Part shown: piece after piece, positions 1 to 12,500 of the stretch
Layout: each line of letters starts with the position of its first letter
Position numbering within the stretch: position 1 is the first letter of the stretch
DNA from: Ceratothoa steindachneri
Taxonomy: Eukaryota; Arthropoda; Malacostraca; Isopoda; Cymothoidae
Direction: 5' to 3'
NCBI GenBank assembly: GCA_963969495.1
Contig: OZ018321.1
Span: forward strand, 138,780,685-138,844,684
DNA length: 64,000 nucleotides
Notes under the pieces: model-generated
The model's database searches: none
Seen by the model: the letters and a program-made list of their open reading frames with translations, nothing else
Told to the model about the DNA's origin: nothing
Made by a program: the position numbers and the translations under genes

Positions 1-970
1 TACTTTTCTGCATATTTCCCCTCCTTTAACCTCACCATCTTTAAATGTGTTTTGTCATTTTAAATTAATAAATTATCCTACCTAAGAGAAAAAAAATTCA
101 GTAACAATCAAGTTACAAAAATAATAATGATAACGCGGAGGGAGCTTAGAATAAGCCCTTGTATTGATGGTAAATAGCTACGTATTTCGGATAATCTCGA
201 ATATCAAATCAAAGTTTGCACAGCTATTGAAAATTCTCATTGGACTTGTCTGATTTACCGAATCCTGAAATCAGGATATGGTATACGCCGACTGGAGGAT
301 TGTGTACAAAATTTTGTCAATGAATAAACGGACATTGTAGTGATGTCTTATGCTACTGAAGTTCGGTAGATTTATTATTGAACGCAAAAGAGTCGCTAGG
401 CACTTCACATAAGGACTTTCTTCTACGGAAGATTTCTAAGGATTATTTATTGAATAAATGATATTCATTAGACCAAACTCTGTAGACAAACTTGTATAAG
501 CTCTATTTCGGCTGGAGCGACGTTGTAACATCTCTAAATATATTTGGTGAATTGAGTAAAGATTCGGGTCGATTTTGTGCTAGTAGCTCTTATACATGTT
601 GTTTTATTTCCACGCCAAACTGGAGACCCCAATGGGGCTTCAATATAGGATGCTGATTGGTAGTAAATCTCTTTACACAATCCTAGTAATTCAAACTAGG
701 ACCTGGGGATTACAATGGATCTTTGTGTGCGGGATGGTTTATAATCTGATCTTATTTAATATTACATGATACTAATTGGAAATTGCATACTTTCCTAGAT
801 TATGCTGTACTCTTTTTTTTCAAAAAGTTTGTATTTCAAAATATTTATTAGACTTGTTTCGAGCTCACTCAAAAGGTTTAGACTCCATATCGGGGCACTT
901 TTGTCACGTTACATAGGCCTTCAATTTTTTACTGGCATTTACTATCAATTACACTGAGCGAGGAATGACG
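1..970. other. Intergenic sequence upstream of lectin copy 1
   Basis: AT-rich sequence with no open frame of note and no recognised element. It is the same as 19,762-20,731 and 39,521-40,490 in the other units. Any distal control elements of the lectin promoter would be expected here, but I recognise none. Confidence 0.5.
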
Positions 971-1099
971 TATATAATTAACCGACCTGAAACAAGTCTG
1001 AAACACCTGCAACATAGCAGACGAGGGAAGTGAAAACAGTAAGCATTTCATTCTTTTGTTGGCCTCTCAACTGTGAACAGTGGCTTGAAGCAATTCAAG
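971..1099 (+). promoter_or_regulatory. TATA-like promoter and probable 5'UTR exon 1, lectin copy 1
   Basis: The TATA-like string tatataatta at 971-980 predicts transcription starting near 1,000-1,005. About 100 bases later there is a strong donor, caattcaag followed by gtaagaata (GT at 1,100). The matching acceptor is the pyrimidine-rich run ending ttccttaaag at 2,780, immediately before the start codon. I therefore infer a non-coding first exon of about 1,003-1,099 and a 1.68-kb 5'UTR intron. All these signals are identical in the other two units. Transcript data would be needed to confirm the start site. Confidence 0.45.
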
Positions 1100-2780
1100 G
1101 TAAGAATAGTTTTGTTGAATCTGTTCATTTTTTATGTTTCCAAACTATCAGGATTTATAAGCCATTTCCCCTAAAAGGTAATTTGGACATATCGGTCCAA
1201 TTTAGGTAAGGTTAGGCACATCCAAGTAATTTATCGCGATGGGGATTCATTTTGCTTTGTTGCGATTACTTTTTATTCGATCTGTCACGTTACGAGAGAA
1301 GACAATGCCTTGAAATTTTCTGTAATTAAGTTTGTTAATCTAAATATCTAGATTGGAGAGACCTTAAGGTATAGTGTGAGTGAGCAAAGATATACCTCCT
1401 TTGAATATGTGCAATCAAACCCTCCTCGTTAGAGGATAAGAATGGATGAGATTAGGAGAAAGTTCTAGCAAAAAGGAGAGTATTTCGAATATCTCAAACT
1501 GAAAAGATATTCCTTTTGAAAATAATTTTGTAGTGAAATTATTTTTAATATATGGCTAATTATTTAGCTATAATCACTTTCAGCGAAAAGTTCATACCAC
1601 CAGGAGAGGGCAAAATAAAGTCTTGGAATTCTATAGAATAGTTAGGAAGACTCATAAAAAAGCCTTGGAGCCCTTTTGAAAATTCACATGAGCTGTAAAG
1701 AACAGAATTGATCCTTTGACCAAAAAGAGAATAAAGAATGTTGGATGCTTTTTATAGAATATAAAAAAAGATGTGAAAAGTTTGATGCGGGAAAACTGAT
1801 GAAATTGGTTTTAATCACATACCGCAAGCAGGTGGAAATCATGCACTTTCTGCATACGGATGCTATGTGTACGCAGGTTTCGAACGTGTTAATATAACAA
1901 AACATAAATTCGTGGCCTACACAAATTGTATCACGACTCCAGACACCTTTGCTAGGGCGGCTATCTTTCCGTAAGCCGTGTTTCAGACCACACGTTAAAT
2001 TCAGGGCCATCTCACGTATTGGCACCAGACAGTGTTAAAATTTGGGCTAAATAATAACATACTAATGTAACACAAAAAGCATATCCCTCAACACATGAAG
2101 AACCATCCGTTCTCACATACATTGGTATGTATGGTTCTAGCCACTTCAACAGATTTGCCCGCATAGAGTCGGGAATCAAATTGCAGATTCTTACTAGTTT
2201 ACATCAAAAGGATGTTGCTTTTTACACCGTTAAAACAATCTGTAAAAGCTCTAACCTCACTTAAATACACCTCGATTAATTAAAGAATATTTCTTGAATT
2301 AAAAAATATTTCGGTTTCCTGCAAGGCTGTATTTATTGTTTTTATATTGGCTAGAGGTGAGTACACGTTTTAGGTCTTGTCGGTTCTGAAAATCTACAGA
2401 AACTTACCCCCGAAGAATGTGTAGGTATGATGATAAACGTAAGTAAATAGTGCTCCCAATATAATCTTCTCTAATTGCCGATGAGTAATTATCTATAGAA
2501 TTGATAGTAGAATTGATCTCTCGCGGAAAGTCCTCGCGCAGACGGGATAATTACTGCGCTATCAAGCTAAGTATAGGGAGGGTGATAGCCACCGCTGTTA
2601 TCACCTAGTTTTAAAGATGACTATTTCTTGGGAAATCTATCAAGTTTAGGTAAAAATCATTTTGGATCTTTTTAAATCTTACTCTATTTTCACTTAGGTT
2701 TTTTTTTATTTTTTTCTCTTTGCTTAGCTCTATCTGTGATTGCCAAAATATAATGACGGCCTTATTTCCTTTCCTTAAAG

Positions 2781-3550
2781 ATGCAGAGGACACGCGGAAT
2801 TCTCGTAACCATTTTGGTCGTTTTCTGGTCTTTTGTCAATGGTAGGTTGTAAAAAATCTCGTTCACGATTACGTTTATTTATTTTATTCATTAAGACTAC
2901 GTCTTCCCTTTTTGAATCCTAGTAAAGAAAATGTAATATATAATTATCAAGTTCATACAAATCTGACAAAGGGTACAAACACATGAATTACAACCCTTTG
3001 GGCGCGTTTAAATGACATTTCTTTAAAAAAATCTTCTAAAAAATTTTAATCCTATTTTTTCTTACACCCAGTTGTTGATTCTACCCAGGAATTCAATGAT
3101 TACTTCGACTTCACTACTGATCGTATGTTAAATAACATCCTTTTTGGTTTTTAATTTAGCAAGAATACGTAGATATTTCAACTAACTCTGATATCTCTCG
3201 CATTTTATTACCTGTTTAGTCTAGGTTCGTTGCTATAAGTATTATTTAGCAATAAATTATAGAGATCTGAGTAAAGATTTTCTCAAGGGGTGGAAAATGA
3301 CCCCGTTTATATTTTACGTATATCGTTGAAAAATGAATGAAATTTAATTAGCAAGGAGAGCTGAAAAAGTGAGCTATTTGTAGCTATCTAGTGTGAATGC
3401 AAAGGACGTGTAATAATTTCAACACACCACCTATTTCAGCGCAATGCGATAGCGATATGCAGACTCAAGCCAATACGTGCCCCTTCACAGACTCGGCCTG
3501 TCAGGAGTCACTAGACAAAGCCTTGCAATGTCGCTACAACGAAACTTTGG
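2781..3550 (+). other. Copy 1 exons 2-4: signal peptide and N-terminal four-cysteine segment
   Basis: Exon 2 encodes the signal peptide: MQRTRG, a hydrophobic core ILVTILVVFW, and then SFVNG as a plausible cleavage region. Exon 3 (51 nt) is acidic and aromatic (FNDYFDF). Exon 4 (residues 38-74) carries four cysteines spaced over about 30 residues (QC, TC, AC, QC) and one sequon (NET). This four-cysteine pattern could make a small disulfide knot at the base of the stalk. I do not recognise it as a named domain. All three copies are identical here. Confidence 0.75.
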
Positions 3551-6500
3551 GTGAGTCTATATTTACCATTTTATAATTTAATTAATTATTGAAACCTAAA
3601 TTTATTTCTTTTTAATTAATGAGAATAACTAATGCATTAGAGGAAAATTATGTATCCTATCAATGCTTAATTTGTTTCTTTTTATACCATTACAGAGAGA
3701 ATTAAGACTTTGTATTCGTATACACAAGAGGAGATTGCGAATATAAATGCCAGAGCTGCATCCTTTAGAGTAAATATGGAGAAATCACTTGAGAATCTCG
3801 ACAGCCGAACGAAGAGATCTACTTCCCATGTGAAGGAATTATTTGGAACTTTCGGTTGGTCCCTATATTAAAGTTAGAGAGCAAAGGGAAGATTTTTCTA
3901 TAATGTTCTGAAATAAAACGATTGTTAAGATTTGATCATGAAGCACGCCATCCTATGATTACTTTGTCATTCACTAATGAGACAGACCATCTGTTAACAG
4001 TGTAAATAGGCATATTACTATTTATAAGTTGTATGAGAAGAAAACAATAAAAAAATTAGGTGATATAATAAATAGGTGCTAAACACTTGAGCAAAGTTTA
4101 ACAAAAGATAACATACCTTTCTGGGTAAATCCATTTATTATAAGTACTCTTTAATATCTCTCATTAACTCTGTTTGATTCAACTTATTACAGCGAGCGGG
4201 CATGGCAAAATGGCTGCTCTCCGAGGCGGAGAAATGTCTGCCAAAGAGCAAGAGACCCGCCAGGACGATTTGGTATTTATGAACGCTTTCTTTGACGATG
4301 TGAACGAGACCATGTGTGAAGTTATAAGCCGACTGGGTAAATATTGATTATTTTAACCATCGTAACTTTCCTCTCTGAAGTGATGTATCTTGTTACATGT
4401 ATAGATTCGATACAAATGCTTATTGTTCTTTTGTAAACAAGAGCGTTACTTCCAATTAAAATTCCGCAAACCCTTACCCTTCCTTCTATTTTTTTTCTAT
4501 GACCACTTGTGATACTTCAGAATCCTCCGAAAGTACTCTAAATAGCCTACTGGACACCACAGCGGCTAATGATGCGCAAATAAGTTCTTTGGATAGTGAC
4601 GTATCAGCACTGGAACTTTCTGTAAACACCTTGGAAGATGAAGTGGCGCAGGTTGAACAAGAAATTGGTAAGGCAGATTAAAGCGTCTTTAGAATTAAGC
4701 TATGGTTATATTTTTCGTCATATCTAATATGACAATTACAAAATAACCAAATATGGAGGTATAAAATCGTCTAACCTTTATTACAAGACAAAAATTTAGG
4801 AGAAAGTAAGCAAGATAAAAACAAATAATAATCCTTATATTATATTTAACAGACGATGTGGAAGCAGATATAGCGAATTTAAAGACAAACCTTACAAATC
4901 TTGAAGACAAAGTTCAAGAATTGTGTGAGCAAGTTGAAGATAACACAGATGATATTGATTACCTATTCAACGCAACAGCTTTGATCCCTTCTATCCTCGA
5001 AAATTTGACTGAGATTGAGGACGAAATAAGTAAGTTTGTAATCATTCCATTATATTACACATAAGGGAAATTATAACATAGAACAATTATGTGCTAAAAA
5101 CTTAATAATTTTAGCCTTAAAACTTGAGAATAAAGCGATAAAATTCCAAGTCGTCTGGAACAAATAGGTACAAAATGGCACATGGGATAAAAGACAGATG
5201 GTAAAAAAAGAGGCAACGTGTATAATCAAATTACAGCATGTTGGCCTAGCAGTAATATTAGGGCAAATGAAATGGGCTTAAAATGAATGCGAAAGAATAA
5301 CTCTCCCTCGCTGAATGCTAAGCCAGAAACAACTCCAGGACCAAGAGTTTCCGAAAGAAATATTCTTGAAATCTTTCGCTGCCGTAGACATGGCACACAT
5401 AAGGGGAGAAGGGCGATTTGAGTAAGTGCATTTTCTGCCTTTTATAAGGGTACTAAGTCTCTATTCCCAACCACTATCGGGTAAGGACCAGTCGCTCAAA
5501 ATGCAATCGCAAAATGAAGATCGGTTGCCAAGATGTGCTCGGAATCATAAATTATTATTTACCTTTCCCATAGGTGACTTAGCAGACCAGTTAACAGATT
5601 CACTTGGGGACGTGGCGAATTTGAACGAAACCCTCGGCTCTGTGCAACAAGACATTGATGACGTAAAGGATGACGTCAGTAGTTTGTGGACCGCAGTGGA
5701 TGATCTAAATGACGAGCTGAATTTAACTGCAGAGGAGTTTGGTAAGAAGGATCGTTTGATTACCATGAGAATATAGGGAAGAAGATCCGATTCTAATGAT
5801 TTTATAGCTTTCTTTGCAAACTGATTCTATTCCTTGCCCTGACGGACGATTTAAATCTAATGTTCGCTAGGTATTAAACACTCTCCCACATAATCAACTC
5901 ATCACTTCTCTCACCAGCACATTCGCTGGTTACTATAAGTTTTTTATAATCATTTTCTGTGCTCCATTCATCCTCAATACCATCTGCAGCACCTCAGATC
6001 TCTCTTGGTCAACAGGTATATTTGTATCATTTCTTCACCCCTTCTTCCTGATCGTTCTCACCTTATCAACTATTCTCACACACACGATCCCTTTCAAATT
6101 GCATATTTTCTCTCTTTTCACATTCAACCGTTACCTTCATAATATAATGTCAGCGTATTGCATCGTTTTGAACATCACTATGCTCTGACTTGCACATTTA
6201 CCACGGAGACTAATATTACCTTTCACCCATCCCCCCTTAGCATTCTCACAAGAAACTTAAGTTAATTTCATCCTCGTTCCAACACAGTTCCCACGTCAAA
6301 CGTTAAAAACAGTTTTGAAAATCATGTTGCTCTTTACCACTAAGAAGAAGTTATCAGGACACCATTTTCAACCTTGAAGCCATTTACTTCACTCAAATTC
6401 CTACTTCTTTCACAACTTCATACTTAAGGATAGTAAACACTCATGCCATTATCACCAATATCATTACGTATATCAAACGACGCATTCTGAAAGCATACTT

Positions 6501-9500
6501 TAAAGCCAATGCAACATAAAAACTTCCCCATATTTCTCAAATTATCTATGCAATCTTAGAGGCTGCCATATGGTCCCGTACGAAAAATGATCATATGCAT
6601 TCTCCATATCTTCAATCCAGCATGCATCATACATCGGCTCTAATATTTTACTTTCTCAGCCTGCTGTCTAGACACAATTGCTTGCTTCACACATAATCTA
6701 ACCACTCATACTTTGTCATTCCTTTACTTATCCTCCTTTAATCAAGTGATCATTCATACACCACAATTATACTCATTGGTACTATAAAGTATTGCCACAA
6801 ATGTCAGTTTCAACCCTAATATATATCTAATTTTTGACACTCGAAACCAATCATATTCACACTTGCTGCAACATTCATTCCCACATTATACAATTTAAAA
6901 TAATACTTAATGTTATTATTGCTTACCTAATGGTCAAAGGAAACTATATAAATAAAGCTTGTGCTAATAAGTGTATACATATGTTTTACACATAGACGAC
7001 CACAGCAGCAATGTTTCCTCATTGGATACAACATTTTTTACTGACATAAACGGCGCGCAATAAATCTTGATTTGCGGATTTTTTCATAACAAGTTTTCCA
7101 TATATTTTTCCCTATTTATTATCACGCCTCCATGTCTAAGTGCTAATTTTGACTAAATTTAAGATACTTCCCTTACCCATTTTTTACACACACTCCTTTA
7201 CTTTTACAGATGATCTTGAGAGCATTATTGCCAATTTGACTGATGGATTGGATAATTTGACAGCCATGGTACTTTCGCTTAAAGAACCTAGTGAGGAAGG
7301 CGAACTCACTGAGCTAGAAGAAAATTTAAGCGATCAAATAGGGGCTTTGAATGACACCATACAAAATCTAGAAGAAAGCCTTAGTAAGTACTTTGTCTAT
7401 ACTCATAACTTGTATATCTTTATGTCTAGCAGGAAAGTTTTAGAAGTATAAAGAGTAAATGGTGAGGTTAAGTTCAGATGAATTCTGTAAAAGGTACATA
7501 ACCTGGGAAGAAGAAAGAGGGTATTGTAGTTGATGCCTTAGTAAGCGCGAGAGGATCGAAGTCGGGTGATCACGGAAAAGTTATTGTCTCAAAATGTCTT
7601 ATTCAGCTCATGTACATGGTGGAAAAACAGGAAATTATTGTCTGCCTTGGAGTGCTCAAGACTGAAACCCTAACAATTCACTACATGATTTATGTCTTTT
7701 TCAGCTGATATTATGTTGAACCATACCGAGATCCTGAGCAATATTGCGGAGCTTATGAATGAAAATCAAACAACGTATGACCTGATTGATAGTTTGAGTG
7801 ATGACGTGACTCATGTGTTAGATGATGTTGACAGCCTGGAAGAGGAGGTCTATGCACTAAATGCGACCCAAGGTTGGAATTCCTTTTATTGAGATTTATG
7901 CTTGGAGAGATATTTCTTATATTTCTCTTGGTTATAATAAGGTTATCAACCAGATATTAACACCACTTTTCCTTTTTTTTGGCACGCCACTTCCAATTCA
8001 TTTTTTGACTTAATTTTCAGCCTGCCTCTGTGGCTCTGTTGTGATATTAATAATATATTCTTTCATTCTATGTCTTCCAGTGAAGATAATGGCTACGCTT
8101 GACGAATTAAACAACACTATAATTGAATGCTGCGAGGCACAAGGCAACAACAATCAGACCATTCCCGAGCCCCTGATGTGCTGTAATCAGACTAACAACT
8201 CTGATATTAGCGACTTCGAAGATAGAGTTACCGCCCTTGAGACTGAAAATAAGGATCTTCTTAATCTTATTACAGAAATGAACAACACCCTAATGGAAAG
8301 AATTTCACAGCTTGGTAAGGGGAAAGATGACGTGCTTGTTTAGGAAATATAAGAAGGTATTATCTCCTAATGAAATTTCTGCCTTTATCAACACTTCCTA
8401 TTGCAGAAAACTGTTGCAGTCTCGTGCCTGGTAACCTCTCCTTAGAGTTCCCGTTCCCCTTCCCATTGGAACCGCCGCATAATGGTAAGAATCTTTTAGC
8501 AACTCAAATGATATTTGGATGAAAACCTTTGTCATTATTTGGAACCTCGAAATGTGACTTTGACCAGTTCTTTCGTAATACAGACCTAATAATAGTTTTA
8601 ATATCGTCAATAATGGCTCTGATAAGGATTGCGCTGTATATCTTGTTACTCTCTTTGTTTATCTGGTAAATAAAACCATGAGATAATTTATTTATACGCA
8701 TTTTCGTTTTGAAAATATTATATGATCGTGCAATTGTGATCTGTAACTAAACCAAGTCACATGTAATTATCTTATCGATTGCTGCATTTTCCAGTTGTTC
8801 ATTTCATAGCAACTGACCTTAAATGGTACCTGAGGCATTAGAACTCATGATAGTACATGCGAGCCTTGTACAAATTGGTTTCGGGCTTTTTGCATCACTT
8901 CTCGGACGTCTATAGCCTTCCTCCTCGGTGTGAACCGAATTATTTCAAGCGCAGAGAGAGCAGATTGGTTTAAGGCTGAAGTCCGTTGATCTCAATCAGC
9001 TTCGATCGGCAGTAAGAGGTTCCAATCCCGTTAGCACTTCTTCTTCTTCCTTTTCCGACGGGGCATTTTCACTTCTACTACGCCTTCTCCCTTATAAGCT
9101 TTCGTTGGGAGAAGAATGGAACTAACATTTAAAGGCCTACTCGAAATCTCTAATAAATGGACGGATAGAATCTTTCAGTTCTCTTCTAAAATTCTAGGCA
9201 CTCTTTCTCTTCTTCATTGTCGGAGTATACCATACTCAAGCATCGAGGATCCTTCACTAGATCGTCGAACAATTTTCTAGGCGTCATGTCTGCTAAAAAG
9301 CCTAAAATTGTAGGCTAAGTTAGCGTTACCTCTCAAGACCGTGCAAAAATTGTAAACGTTTATTCACTCGTTTATCAAAAGATACAAATTGGTAGATCAG
9401 TTAATTCTTAATTTTCAATTAAATGAGAAACTTTTGTCGTTGTTTTGAACAAGCCACCTGCATTTCAATTCTTGTTCTCTTATTTTCCAGGTACTACAGA

Positions 9501-12500
9501 AGGGTGTGGACACCATGGATGTGCAGGTAAAGAAACCAATGCCTTCTTTTCTTATCTTTTTCTTCCATACCATAAATTAAAAATGTTCCAACTTTTTTTT
9601 AATATTGCTTCAAATCTTTAACTACTTTTCGATATTCACTCGTGCTTTTTCTTGGAACGAAAATTACATTATAGGACGATAAAGAGTACAAAAATTATCA
9701 ATGTTTGCAGAAATATTTGTTTGCTTGCTTGAATCCTTGATATTCATTTTATGTATATTGAGGGAACCGATAAAATTATCTGGTTTTGAATAATAATAAT
9801 GATAAAAAGGCCTCGAGTAAAATTGTAGGGTTTATTTAGTGGTTTTATTTGGGAAATGGATTCTTTTGTATTCAATCCTAATTGGGGAGCATTAAAAGAT
9901 TTTTAATGCCTTTTATTTTAATTATCTGCGTTAAATAGACCTATATTGATTCGAATGTTTTCAATGTAGTAAAGTCAAAGGCAGTCACGTCGGAAATAAA
10001 AATATAGCTGAAAGTATTTGACAAGGCCTATTTTTGAAATCACCCTCTTTCATTCCCATAGCCTTGGAAAATAATGAATTAAAACCCTTCGCAAACATAT
10101 GTATATATTTCTGCTGATCAACATGTATGTCGATAGCTTCAAGTAAAGACTTTTCTTTTATGGATAATTTCTTGATTTCAGCTTGCGAGGGTGGCTGCGA
10201 GTGTGAGGAAGGTAAGGAAATAGTGATATACATATAATATAAGGAGAAATCTTGCAAATGTAAATATGGGACTTAGTAACTTTCATTCACTTTTAAATGG
10301 GTACAAACAATGTTTGAAATCGTAAATCTAAATGATTGCTTTTTCAATTATTCCCTACAAGATGAGGTATCCTCCTTGTAAGTAAATAGAAATATTCACA
10401 CATTTAAACATTTCAAAACGGATACTTCTATTAGCACAAACTTTTGTTTCTCTTATAAAACTGCCTTTTGTAAATTAAAATTTACTTTTATTTATTTTTT
10501 ATCTCTAAATATTATTTTTTATTTCATTTAGGTCACTATTCTGGTTGCGCCGGAAAGATCTGTGCATTAGGTAAGAGAATCAGTTTTGGTTTTCACATTT
10601 TTAACAAGTTTTCACTTCTGTAGTAATTTTCAACAGCTCTGACCAAGCACAGTTGAGCGCGCAACTACGCATCTGCTTGCTTCGCTTGAACGGTAAGGGT
10701 AGGATTAGGAAAATATCAGAAAAAAAATCTGATAAGCAGAAAAAGAATATGATTGTACATTTGCTTTCGGTTTCCTCTCAAACGCCTCATTAGATGAAAC
10801 TGTAAATTAAGAAGAAGCACTTAAAGCACATAATATATTATTTTTTCCTGCACATGATGTGGGCTTATTCGTATGAGGGTTATTATATATGTGATATGTT
10901 TAGAATTGACCAAACTTAGGAGAATTATCGTAAAGTTCCAAAGGAAAAATTATATCGTTAACAGGCAATGGCTTTGCCACCCCCCCACCACGGGGGGAGC
11001 CTGCGCTTTACCTCTAAGATTACAATTTAAAATCTAAAAAAAAGCAGCCATGGTTAAATTTTTATACATTTTCTGAACTTCGCCTATTATAATAATTTTT
11101 AAAAGGCATTTCACCATTTTTAATTCTTTGTGTTTGAAAGAATTCACAAAAGTTCGATACTTATATTTATTTCTGAACTTTACCATTTCGTTTTTTGATA
11201 TTATAAAAAGAATTATTAGAAATAACTCTGATAAAAAGTCATAACGAAAGTAAGATGAAATTATTATTCAAATACTCAAAAGAATCCCATTATTAAATTA
11301 TAGAGTTAGTGATGATGATGATATCTCCAGTATTAGATATTTCTTGCAGAAATTACGACTCGGGTGTTCGATTAATGTCTTAAAATTATTCAGAAATTTC
11401 TTTTTTATGGCCATTTTTATTTTTCATTCGTACGCTTCAAAACAACTCGACTGAAAAATCTCAACAACAGAAAAGAAAATCGACACTCTACTGAAGAAAA
11501 TGCCTGGTATGTTTTATGGTCTTAAGCTTTGTGGGGGAAGAGAGGAATAATTTATGCATTTAGGCCTCTCGACGCATTTCTTTATAAAGTAAACCCATGG
11601 GTTTTAGGTCTAGAGTCAAGTAAAGTGTCCACAAACTACGACTCCTATTTAAACCATAGAATCACATAACCTCAAGAAAGTCTGTGTGTGGCCTACATGT
11701 AATCTCAAACTATTACAAAAATTGGAATACGATATGGATAGTTCTTTTTTTATGTCCTCGAACACAGTGGAACTTACAATTAGGTTTATTTTACTAAATT
11801 TCAGTAAATATAAGAAATAAATTACACTGACGTAAATATTCCAACGATAACTCTAGTTAATGTTGATTGACATCGTTTTGTCTTGCTTTAAAGACTGTCC
11901 TGATGGTTACCTTGCGATATATCTCGACATCGATCATTCCGACTTCGTCTGTGTAAGGATGGAGACATCAACTGCAATTCAATCCGATCAAGGCAAAACT
12001 TGTTCGAATGATGGTTTGATTCTGGCAGAATTTCCATGTGTCTTCGGTTTCCAGGAGTTTAGACAATACTTGATGGGAGAAGGAGGTAACCCAAGTAGAT
12101 TCATTTTTTATGTTCATTATTTGAGAGGGTTCATTAAAAAAAAGTTTTAGAATATTTTTACGTTTAAAATGAAAACAAGGATTTTAATGTGGATAGAACA
12201 TCGAGCAAAAGGAAGGTTTCAGCGTATTTTATAATGGAAGAGCTTAAAATATATAGGTCTATTTCAAAAGAAAATAATTTTGCTTAAATGTAACATCTAA
12301 TAAAATTTAAAAGCAAGGTATTCAGCATTATTATACAGCTCACTTAGATTTAAATGGTGGCTTTCAACATAAATATAAAGTTCATTATAAAAAATAGCTT
12401 TAAAACCCTAACGTTTACTTAAAATAGACTTTTTCTACTTATGCTTAACGCATTCGTTTTTATGAGAGACTTTTAAAATATATTTGGTTAATTTTGTCTC

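Noticed and set aside
1684..2025. 113-codon minus-strand open frame, present in all three units
   Set aside because: It lies within the inferred 5'UTR intron and shows no domain, signal peptide or splice support. Its conservation follows from the duplication itself.
5545..5766. 73-codon minus-strand frame (also 45,064-45,285)
   Set aside because: Antisense shadow of the stalk exon at 5,574-5,741.
9985..10257. 90-codon minus-strand frame (repeated in each unit)
   Set aside because: It covers the micro-exon at 10,182-10,211 on the opposite strand and flanking intron. No protein feature is recognised.
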